From Pedobacter steynii (GTDB taxonomy: Bacteria; Bacteroidota; Bacteroidia; Sphingobacteriales; Sphingobacteriaceae): DNA of 64,000 bases. The DNA lies in NCBI RefSeq assembly GCF_001721645.1, contig NZ_CP017141.1, positions 5,456,001 through 5,520,000 on the forward strand. The letters run 5' to 3'. Each line of letters begins with the position of its first letter. Position 1 is the first letter of the stretch. Shown here piece after piece: positions 17,525-26,000 of the stretch. The notes below the pieces were generated by a model. The model was not told the origin of the DNA. It did not search any database and saw only the letters and a list, made by a program, of their open reading frames with translations. The position numbers and the translations under genes were made by a program.

Positions 17525-17595
17525 TACCTGCTTCCGGGTAATGGTAAACCCTTATTATTGGGTATTGTACTTCTTAACAGACAGTGGTATTTTAG
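17525..17595 (+). promoter_or_regulatory. double-dyad promoter module, copy 3 (sRNA B)
   Basis: TACCTGCTTCCGGGTA (17525-17540) has one mismatch in the dyad. ACCC-TTATTATT-GGGT (17548-17563) is perfect. TATTTTAG (17588-17595) is the -7 box. Dyad starts are 23 nt apart and the -7 box begins 25 nt after the second dyad ends, as in the other two modules. Confidence 0.72.
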
Positions 17596-17600
17596 GTGAA

Positions 17601-17690
17601 CCAATTAGATCTGTTTAAAAATTAGATCAGGAGGCTTTCTTTGCCTTGAAAGCCTGAAGCAAATGCCCCGGATGGGGATTTGCATTAGTT
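17601..17690 (+). ncRNA. candidate small RNA B, paralogue of A
   Basis: A transcript of about 90 nt would contain an 8-bp hairpin (AGGCTTTC 17632-17639 with GAAAGCCT 17648-17655) and a second, bulged hairpin (GCAAAT-g-CCCC 17659-17669 with GGGGATTTGC 17674-17683). The second hairpin sits where A has its terminator but is followed by only a weak T-tract (ATTAGTTAATAG), so the 3' end is uncertain. There is no ATG. The 5' end shares ATTAGATCT with A. Confidence 0.5.
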
Positions 17691-17700
17691 AATAGAAGTT

Positions 17701-17736
17701 TGATGCAGAATCCTTTAGAAAAAGAACTCTGCATCA
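17701..17736 (-). terminator. hairpin after the chitinase gene
   Basis: A 9-bp stem (TGATGCAGA 17701-17709 with TCTGCATCA 17728-17736) lies 9 bp past the chitinase stop. The minus-strand T-tract is weak, so it may instead belong to the 3' side of sRNA B. Confidence 0.5.
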
Positions 17737-17745
17737 TTACTTTAA

Positions 17746-19140
17746 TTAATTATTTAAGGCAAAAGCTTCCCATCCCGAAATTGTGGTACGGTTGCAGGTC
17801 ATCGCTTGCGTTCCATTTTCACAGGATATATATTTTCCATTATTCCCTCTGAATGAAATAGATCCATCCGCATTAGCAATCCAATCGAATTTCTCCCAGT
17901 CACCCATAACGGTACGGTTACAGGTAATCGGAGCAGCTCCGTTTTCAGAGGACATGAATTTACCTTTACTTCTCAGCGCAACTTTGCCTCCTCCTGCATC
18001 TATTACTGTAAAGGTTTCGGTAGCGCTGGCAGAAGTCCGGTTGCAGGTCATTGCCTGCAGCCCATTTTCGCCGCTTACATACCTTGCATTAAAGCCTTTC
18101 AGTGTGATGGTTGTTCCGATTGGGATTGATCCTCCCGGGTTGCCGGTTCTGGAAACTACAACCTGATTAATTGCTGTTAGCAGCGAGTTTCCTCCGGTTG
18201 CATCCTGTGATAATTCCCAGATCATAATACCACCTCCCTGATCAAAGGCGAGATTGGTCTTGTTTTTTATGGTCGGTATACCGTTATAACCTATTCCGGC
18301 AAAGGAATCAGAATTTGCACTTCCACCTCTGGAGAGGATGGTTTTGTAATCTACATATTCACTTGCCGATCTGCCATAAAATGGAACCCCTAAGTTGGCT
18401 TTACTTGCAGGTAGCCCTCTGCCTTTCCAATAATTTAGGGACTGGACGGCAAGGTCATAGGTGGAATGGTTAGGCCCGCTTTCATCGTAGGCCATGATAT
18501 TCAGAAAATCTACATAACCGAATACATTGCTTTGGATACTGGAACCATTATAGGAAACTACTGCTGCTGTAAGTAGTTTCCCCATATTATGCATGGCAGT
18601 GCTTAACTGTTGCATCAATAAAGAATAATTAGATGCAGAACTTCCATTGTCCGGGTATTCCCAATCAATGTCAATTCCATCTAATCCATACTGATTAACC
18701 AGGTTAATCACATTGTTGGTAAAGTTGCTGCGTCCGGACGAACTTGCGGCAAAGGACTCAAACGCACTGTCATTTCCATTGTTCCAGCCTCCAACGGATA
18801 CCAGAACCTTTACATTATTGGAATGAGCAGCGGAAACGAGTGCCTGAAGTTTAGAAGGGTTCTCCAATGCCTGAAAGCCACCTGACGAGGTGGGAAGAAT
18901 AAAAGCATAATTGATATGCGTTAATTTACTGAACTGAATCTGGCTCACTTCGCCGGCCCAGGAGGGAACATAGCCGATTACCTTGAAATCGGCAGCAGCG
19001 AGAGCATGTACATCTGCCCGTTTTGAATTCACTTCTGAATCCGGTGAAGCAAAGTCAGCTTGTTTGGTCTTACAGGAGGCCATGCACAAGAGCATTAGTG
19101 CTGACAGGAAAAAGGACCTTAATTGATTTTTTGTTTTCAT
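17746..19140 (-). CDS. GH18 chitinase lipoprotein with fascin-like C-terminal repeats
   Basis: This 464-residue protein has a lipoprotein signal (LLCMASC, Cys near 22). A GH18 barrel spans about residues 50-325, with the catalytic motif DGIDIDWEYPD near 156-165 intact and the substrate strand VLVSVGGWNNG. The last 115 residues hold three repeats of a fascin/beta-trefoil-like unit (GKFMSSENGAAPITCNRT, GKYISCENGTQAMTCNRT), probably carbohydrate-binding. It should hydrolyse chitin or related N-acetylglucosamine glycans at the outer membrane. It stands alone, between the TIGR04222-type gene and the sRNA region. Confidence 0.88.
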   Translation of the reverse strand: MKTKNQLRSFFLSALMLLCMASCKTKQADFASPDSEVNSKRADVHALAAADFKVIGYVPSWAGEVSQIQFSKLTHINYAFILPTSSGGFQALENPSKLQALVSAAHSNNVKVLVSVGGWNNGNDSAFESFAASSSGRSNFTNNVINLVNQYGLDGIDIDWEYPDNGSSASNYSLLMQQLSTAMHNMGKLLTAAVVSYNGSSIQSNVFGYVDFLNIMAYDESGPNHSTYDLAVQSLNYWKGRGLPASKANLGVPFYGRSASEYVDYKTILSRGGSANSDSFAGIGYNGIPTIKNKTNLAFDQGGGIMIWELSQDATGGNSLLTAINQVVVSRTGNPGGSIPIGTTITLKGFNARYVSGENGLQAMTCNRTSASATETFTVIDAGGGKVALRSKGKFMSSENGAAPITCNRTVMGDWEKFDWIANADGSISFRGNNGKYISCENGTQAMTCNRTTISGWEAFALNN

Positions 19141-19354
19141 GATATTTAGTTTACGTTAGGGATTTAGTTTTAATTTACCCTAATAAACTGTATTAAACAA
19201 AAAATATTTTTATCAAAAATTAAATTAAAATACGGTAATGATAACTCTTAATACGTTTTAAACACAATCAATTTCTCGCTTTTATGCCTACAGATCGATA
19301 AAAGAAGAGGAGATGATGTAATTAGCTGAAACGTTAAAAAATCATTAAAAAAAT

Positions 19355-20710
19355 TTAGTCTCCACCACATCCACCACAACCGGAGCTTCCACATGAACCT
19401 CCATCGCCCGGTGTAGAGCAGCCTCCAGAGTCTGCGCTATTTTCCCTTTGCTTTTGAACAAGTGGAATTAAAACAGGGGCTAAGGCCGCTGTTCCCATTA
19501 AGAAATAATCCCAGTCCCATCGACCCGCATCAATTTGTAGAGAGGATGTATTGTTTTTATAGAATTCAGGAAGAGTTTTTAGGGGAAACATCTTCTTTAC
19601 CCGGATGAGGTAATAGACCATAAAAATTAAATAAGCGATCATTATAATGATCAGTAGCATGATGGGTTTATCCTTGGCAATTCCAGTAGCGAACCTCATC
19701 AGGCCCAGAAATAAAACAGACGATAGAATCAGTGCATTAAACATATATTGACGGACGAAATATGCAGATTTCCTGAAATATTTGTTAAATGAAGTGATCA
19801 CCCTTGCGGTTGCATTAAAGCCAGGTTTCAGAACCAATATGTACAATAGCTTCTCGTAACCAACTGGTCCTTCAGCTTCTAATGTTGCGATCACGATAAA
19901 CTCTTTTACATTTTTTGCATTCCATTCTTTGTTCAGACTCAATTTTTGATCAGGAGATATCAAAATGACATGCTCCTCAATCAAATGACTAATTACCCCA
20001 TGAACCACATGAGAAAGATTTTCATAGCTTGAGTATATCAATTCGAAGGGGGATAAATTGAAGATAAAAGCATTGTCTGGCCAACTTTTTAATAAAGTTG
20101 AAAAGCGCTTTCTATTATAGATTTCGAGCGTTATGCCAGTTGTTAAAATCAGAATAATATACCCGATAATGAAAGCTGGATTATTGATCTTGGGATAAAC
20201 CTGAATCAAGGCATAGGTAATGATAAGAAACAGAATAATCGCCAATAACGATCCATAAATCAGCTTGAAAGTATGATATTGGTATTTTGGAAGATGTAGC
20301 GGTGCATACATATTAGGATAAGCCCATATTGCTTCAGGTTGCGGGCCAAATATTTTTACATAGGCCCTGCTTGTTCTTTCCTTTGCCTGCAGAAACTTTT
20401 CAAAGTCATTGTGGTTGTGGGTTGAAGGAATATGTTCAATTCTCTTTCCCAGAATAACACAAAAATGATGATAAGATGTACTAAATATTAAGTGCTGATG
20501 CCATACCAGATCTATGATTTCAGATGGTGACACCATGAGGTCTGTCGATGCAGCGAGATACATAAATTTTTTATACTCCAGAATGGCGGCCTCAGTAAAG
20601 TGAGTGGTCCATAAGTTTTCATTTTGAAGACGTGTAAAAAAGCCGTATTCACTTATCGGATTGTCAAAATCATATAATTCAATAGTTTCCCAGAGCGTTT
20701 TGTCATTCAT
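19355..20710 (-). CDS. TIGR04222-type membrane protein with Gly/Cys-rich tail
   Basis: This 451-residue protein has an N-terminal region (LVWHQHLIFSTSYHHFC) resembling glycine-rich-domain proteins. Four or more membrane helices follow, in two pairs near residues 150-195 and 320-370. The C-terminus is low-complexity and rich in Gly and Cys (GGSCGSSGCGGCGGD). This plan matches the TIGR04222 membrane family as I remember it; its function is unknown. It is the last gene of the kinase/phosphatase operon, starting 1 bp after the kinase stop. The Cys-rich tail might bind metal or form disulphides. Confidence 0.6.
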   Translation of the reverse strand: MNDKTLWETIELYDFDNPISEYGFFTRLQNENLWTTHFTEAAILEYKKFMYLAASTDLMVSPSEIIDLVWHQHLIFSTSYHHFCVILGKRIEHIPSTHNHNDFEKFLQAKERTSRAYVKIFGPQPEAIWAYPNMYAPLHLPKYQYHTFKLIYGSLLAIILFLIITYALIQVYPKINNPAFIIGYIILILTTGITLEIYNRKRFSTLLKSWPDNAFIFNLSPFELIYSSYENLSHVVHGVISHLIEEHVILISPDQKLSLNKEWNAKNVKEFIVIATLEAEGPVGYEKLLYILVLKPGFNATARVITSFNKYFRKSAYFVRQYMFNALILSSVLFLGLMRFATGIAKDKPIMLLIIIMIAYLIFMVYYLIRVKKMFPLKTLPEFYKNNTSSLQIDAGRWDWDYFLMGTAALAPVLIPLVQKQRENSADSGGCSTPGDGGSCGSSGCGGCGGD

Positions 20711-20711
20711 T

Positions 20712-22244
20712 CTATTGTTCTTTCAGGTCACTTTTATTGAGCCAGCCTTTAGTAACCTGTCCATCATTATCTTTATGGGTAACATAGATAAATCCATTCT
20801 GCTCATCTATAACCGTAAATTTGGTGCTTACCCATAAGCCCAAGACTCCATGTCTTGGCGCCTCCGGGCTTGGAGAATCATAAAAATAAATTGCAGTTTT
20901 TGGAAGACGGTATTTTTTTCCTTCACTTACAATAATAGGTTCCGCGTTACTTTCTTTTTTTTGTGCTGCAGTTTTAGCGCTTATTCCCATTTGTCTTTCA
21001 TATTCTTTTTGCAGTGAGTCCACATTGGTTTGCTGTTCAGTAGTATCCAGTATGATTGGCTTAATCTCAGTCGCAGTATCCTGGTGTACGATGGTATCTA
21101 TCATGGTATGGCTTGGTTTTGCTACCTGACTGCTATCGGTTAACAGAGCATTATCTCTTTTGTTTTTCTGGTTCTGATCTTTAAAAACCAGGGCATAAAC
21201 AGATAGGATGCTCAAACCAACAATCGCCAGTATCATTAACGTAAACAGAGGTTTAGATACTTTTACCCCATTGGCGGGAATTTCTTCCCTTACGACTTCA
21301 TTCCGAACAGGTACAGGTGGCGGAGCTATGACCATGTTTTCAATGTTGTTGCGGGCAATGGCTTCATGTAAAGCCTCGCCATTGGCAAATCTTTTTTCAG
21401 GCGCTTTTTCCAGACACCGTCTGATCAGGTCTAACAGCCATACCGGGACTTTCATCTCGCTTTCCTGGATGGAAGGAGACCAACTTTCCGGCAACTGATT
21501 TCTCCGCAGACTCAATAAATCAGGGACCGGTCTTTCCATATGGGAGAGCATCACCGAATTGCGGGAATTCTCAGCTTTATTGATTAATGGGAAAGGAACG
21601 GTACCAGCCAAAAGCTCATATAGAATCACACCAAAGCTGTAAATATCTGTCTGAAAAAACATTTCTCCATCATGTTGTTCAGGAGCCATAAATTCCACTG
21701 CTCCTGCATGTCTGACACTACTTCTTCGCTGCTCATCCGACATGATTGCTAAACCAAAATCAAGCAAGATATAATTACCTGTATATACATTGAATTTTAC
21801 ATTATTGCTTTTGATGTCTCCGTGTTTAACACCTACTTTATGACAATGCGCCAATGCATTCGACAGTTGTTCTGCGAGTTTAATGGTTTCCCGGATGGTA
21901 AATACCGGACTATGGGGTGGTTTTAGTAAATCTTCCAGATCCGGCCCCTCAATATATTCCATTTCTATAAAAGGAAATGAGCCACTTTCGGTTAATCCCG
22001 AATTCAGGATCTTAACCACGTTTGGATTGGGAACCTGATTTACCTTCTCTAATTTTTCAACTTCATTCTTGAAATTCCTATAGTTTTTATCTTCTGTATC
22101 TTCAGAGTGAATCGGAGTGGGGATGATTTTCACCGCGGTGATGATGGTACCCATTCTTTTACCTTTGTACACAGAACCCTGTCCACCTGTGCGTAAAGCA
22201 CCCATGTTTTCTAATCCTTCTGCTATAGTAAATATTTTGCTCAT
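20712..22244 (-). CDS. membrane Ser/Thr protein kinase with SH3b-like C-terminus
   Basis: The 510-residue protein has a Hanks-type kinase domain at about 15-285: Gly-rich loop TGGQGSVYKG, Lys in TAVKII, catalytic loop HGDIKSNNVKF (HGD in place of HRD) and DFGLA. A single transmembrane helix (LFTLMILAIVGLSILSVYALVF) lies near 335. The C-terminal 70 residues (AIYFYDSPSPEAPRHGVLGLWV, GWLNKSDL) resemble a bacterial SH3 domain facing the periplasm. It should phosphorylate FHA-recognised partners, with the PP2C enzyme of the operon as its opposite. The layout parallels PknB-type wall-sensing kinases, with SH3b in place of PASTA domains. Confidence 0.88.
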   Translation of the reverse strand: MSKIFTIAEGLENMGALRTGGQGSVYKGKRMGTIITAVKIIPTPIHSEDTEDKNYRNFKNEVEKLEKVNQVPNPNVVKILNSGLTESGSFPFIEMEYIEGPDLEDLLKPPHSPVFTIRETIKLAEQLSNALAHCHKVGVKHGDIKSNNVKFNVYTGNYILLDFGLAIMSDEQRRSSVRHAGAVEFMAPEQHDGEMFFQTDIYSFGVILYELLAGTVPFPLINKAENSRNSVMLSHMERPVPDLLSLRRNQLPESWSPSIQESEMKVPVWLLDLIRRCLEKAPEKRFANGEALHEAIARNNIENMVIAPPPVPVRNEVVREEIPANGVKVSKPLFTLMILAIVGLSILSVYALVFKDQNQKNKRDNALLTDSSQVAKPSHTMIDTIVHQDTATEIKPIILDTTEQQTNVDSLQKEYERQMGISAKTAAQKKESNAEPIIVSEGKKYRLPKTAIYFYDSPSPEAPRHGVLGLWVSTKFTVIDEQNGFIYVTHKDNDGQVTKGWLNKSDLKEQ

Positions 22245-22259
22245 CTTGTAATTGTCGTT

Positions 22260-23057
22260 TTAAGAGGGGTTTGAAACATAACTAAATTCTAAAACAGCTG
22301 ATTCGCCCAAAATAATCTGGTCTCCTTCCTGTAAAGGATGACCTAGTTCTGTAAAGGTAAGTTTAACAGGATTATGATCTGCTTTAGATCTGATTTTTAC
22401 TTTATTTCTTGGCGGGACACCACCTTCGTCGGCAAATAAAACAAAGGATCCAGTATCTTTACTCCATTCAATATGGGCATGTTGACGGCTGATGTATTTA
22501 TTGCCTTCATTACTGCTGGAATCTGGAAAGGCAATCTTGTTTTCTCTAATAAAGCCATCTGTGTCCTGCACTTTTCTTTCTCTTCCGATATTGATTTTAC
22601 CATCTGCAGAGGTAATCAGGTATTCACTTTGCTCAGCCTCACCATTTAAGACCCTTACATAAGCTTTTTCCGATTTTTGTGTGATGGCATGTTCCGGCGT
22701 CTTGATATAAAGTGCTACTTCCAGGTTGGCCATTTTGATCACATCCGGTGGTAATTCCTCCACAAAGAAACTTTCCATCGTCCAGTTTTCAGGAAGATCA
22801 ATAGCAAAATCATCAGCCAGCCTTTGCACTTCAGCCTTGAAACGGCCTTCTTCTTCCATGAAAACAGCGGATTCATACAAGTATTTCTCTACGGGTAGGC
22901 AGGCGACAAATAACTCAAATCCTTTGATGTGTTTCCCTTCTCCACCTTCCAGTTTTTGGAGCTCCTGCTTAATAAACACAAGAAGGGCCTCTCTTACAGC
23001 CTTTACATCCTGAGGTTTTTCGGACGAATCCTTACTAAATATGTTAAACATGCTCAT
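22260..23057 (-). CDS. FHA-domain protein
   Basis: This 265-residue soluble protein has an N-terminal helical/alpha-beta region of about 150 residues (FVACLPVEKYLYES) that recalls the DUF3662-type N-terminus of actinobacterial FhaA, although I cannot confirm this. A C-terminal FHA domain spans about 150-260 with the phosphothreonine-binding signature GRE...YISRQHAHIEW and the closing LQEGDQIILG strand. It starts 20 bp after the SEDS-PBP fusion stop and ends 15 bp before the kinase gene. It probably docks on phosphorylated threonines made by the adjacent kinase. Confidence 0.85.
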   Translation of the reverse strand: MSMFNIFSKDSSEKPQDVKAVREALLVFIKQELQKLEGGEGKHIKGFELFVACLPVEKYLYESAVFMEEEGRFKAEVQRLADDFAIDLPENWTMESFFVEELPPDVIKMANLEVALYIKTPEHAITQKSEKAYVRVLNGEAEQSEYLITSADGKINIGRERKVQDTDGFIRENKIAFPDSSSNEGNKYISRQHAHIEWSKDTGSFVLFADEGGVPPRNKVKIRSKADHNPVKLTFTELGHPLQEGDQIILGESAVLEFSYVSNPS

Positions 23058-23077
23058 GTGTTTTTTCTTAAAATATT

Positions 23078-26000
23078 TTATTGATCTATTTCGGGCTCTT
23101 CTGTAGGGACCACCTCAATACTGTCTGTTTTTACCACTTTAACCTCTTTCGTCTTAGCGACTTTTGCAGCTGCTTCTTTTAAATCACTTACATATCCAAG
23201 TTTAAGCAGGGCAGGAACTACATGTTTTCCGGCAAGCAAAACCGCCTTACTGGAACCTCTCGTCGACTCTATTCTGATACAAACAACGATATGTCCTTTG
23301 CCTGACTTTTTCTGTGCAAAAAAGACATACCAGCCGTCATTTATTCTAGCCGCTTTCCAGACCCGCTCCGGTGTACCCGTTTTACCTGCAACTTTCAGTC
23401 CTAAAGTATAGGACTTATTGACGCTTTGCTTCACCATATAGTCTGTAAGTAACTCTGCATATTTCGGATCGTTACTTAGCTTGATGCCAGGCTGAATAGC
23501 GGTCAGCGAGTCACTGATCTTTAAGACAAAACGGTTTGGAACAAGTACACCTTTATTGGCTACCCCAGATACCAGTCTGGCAATAGCCGCCGGAGTAGCG
23601 ATCAATTCACCTTGTCCCCAGGCCATTCCTGAAATTCCTTTAGCGCGTGTACGACGGATATTGGAAGGGTCATATTTTGGTTTAGTATTAAATTCAGTCT
23701 TTCTCCAATAGTTGAGCCATTTATCTTCCTGCTTTTCATTGTTAGCTCCTTTATTGTAATAATATCCACCTACACCTCTTAAAAACATTCCTGTTTTCAT
23801 ATATAAGGAAGCCATGTCTTCCTGAAGATGTTCCTGATTAGCGAGTTTGATAAAGTACACATTGTTTGATTTTACCAGGGCCTTTTCCATATTTATTGTT
23901 CCTGTTTCATCAGGTTCTATTCCTTTGGTCCGGATTCTTTCTGCACGGCTAACTGTAAATGTCTTATTAACAACTGATGGTCCAAGTTTGTTAAAAGCAG
24001 CCATAGCAGTTAGCACTTTAGCCGTAGAGCCAGGTTGGGTCGCATATGTGAAACCCAGATCAGCATTGGTATGCCATCCAGATAACCTGTTTTGTTCTGC
24101 GGTGGTCATGGTGAGTAGTTCCCAATCTTTAACTGTAGGCAAAGGATAAACAGCAGAGGTCAGTACATCACCAGTTTCATCTTCCATAATGACCACAGAT
24201 ACGCGACTCTTTTTTAGAGAATCATCCTGTGCAATGGATTGCTGAATAGAGGTTTGTAATCTCGCATCGACTGATAATTTAACATCTCTGTTCCTCTTTT
24301 TAAAGGCGGCTACTTCCTCACTGTTTACACCGGCAAGAAGTAGTGGTGCCAATGCCGCATAATCCCGTTTGCTAACGGTCATTTCTTTTACACCTCTTGG
24401 TAGAAAACGATCTTCACGGTAACGGTTGGCTATGGTGTTAAATGAAGTAGTAGGGGTATGGAACCCTCTGAGTTCCGCTGCATGTTCATACTCTGCAAAA
24501 TACCCGTTTGTACTTCCGTTAAATACGCCTGTATTGGCATCACCAACCCAAAAGAAAGCCTGTTCTTCGAAAGGATAATATCTGTCTACCCGTTTATGAA
24601 CTGCTGAATCCAGATTATAAGAAAGTCCGGATTCTTCTAATGTGCTATTTTGCTTCCTGATCAGATCAGGATTGCTGGTTGCTAGTACCTGTCCATTTCT
24701 GTCGTACAACTGACCTGCTTCGAGTTTATTCATCAGGATTGCAATACGGGGATTATAGCTGAACATACGTAATCCACTGCGGTCGGCTACCAGGGCAGGT
24801 TGCACCACCCACTTTTTATTGTTGGCGATATATCTGGATACCGTTATGGTAAGGAGTAACACCGCAACACTGGCCGACAACAACGCCGGTACCAGGTTTT
24901 TATCCTGTTGTTTGGTGATGAATTCCATTTGTACGGCTGTCCCCCGGATAGAAGATACAGACAGTAACAAACCGGCTGCAAGCATATTTGCAACAAGAGA
25001 GGAGCCTCCATAACTGATAAACGGGAGTGCTACCCCTGATAAGGGAAGGGCCCCGGTAGATCCCCCTGCGATTAATAAAAACTGGGCAAACATACTGATT
25101 CCAATTCCGGAACTTAAATAGAACAGAAAGGGCGTTCCGGTTTGTCTGCCGATATTAATAGAACGGTTTAAAAAGACCAGAAAGAGGATAAATACCGCTA
25201 CAATTCCAGCCCATCCGAAGTCTTCACCTATAGCAGGGAGGATCATATCGGTATGTGCTTCCGGAATGCTTTTCGCAAAACCTTCTCCGACACCCTGACC
25301 GGTAATACCACCGCCCGACATAGCCCAGATTCCATTGGCCACCTGATCACCACCATAGACCTCGTTGTTCCATGGGTTCTGCCATATTGATTTACGCTCT
25401 GTAAGCCGGTTAACTGGTCCTGGAATAATGCGATCAAGGTAAGGAACCTGGTCTATCAGCAGGAATCCGGCAATGACCATAATAATCATAATTGCGGATT
25501 CGCTGGTTCTCTTTTTGTTGAGTACCATAGCCAGTGCAACCAGAAGTACCGTAATTAGACTGGCCAGCCAGATGTTTAAAAACCATACGGTAAAGGTGTA
25601 GGTGATGATCGCGATGATCATCATCATAAAATCCCCGCGGGAGAAAGAGAAAAGAATGATAAAGGTAAAACAGATGACCATGGCTGGTCCAAGGTCCCCT
25701 AAAACAAGGTAAAGTAAAATTGCGATAACCATTGCAGTTAAAGCAAAAGAGAAAAAATACCAGCGCTTTCTCCAGGTATGGTATTCTGTAATAAACTTCT
25801 CATTGCTGGCGAAAAATCCAGCGAGAAATAGAATAATGGAATACTTAACAATTTCACTCGGCTGTACGCCAAAAAGGTTAACTTTTACACCACTACCCTC
25901 AGGACCGGTTCCAAATATAATGGTTAAGGAAAGCAGCGCCAGGGAAAGGCCTGCCCATTGCCAGCCATTTGCTTTTCCAGTGCTTTTAGGGAGCAGCAGC

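Larger units (their letters stand above)
17252..17745. other. 494-bp region holding two tandem promoter-plus-hairpin blocks
   Basis: No protein gene is visible. The region consists of two related blocks (about 17303-17466 and 17525-17690), each with the double-dyad promoter followed by a short hairpin-rich transcript candidate on the plus strand. A chitinase-end hairpin lies at 17701-17736. A -7-like CATTTTTG on the minus strand (17283-17276) could serve the histidine kinase. Confidence 0.75.
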
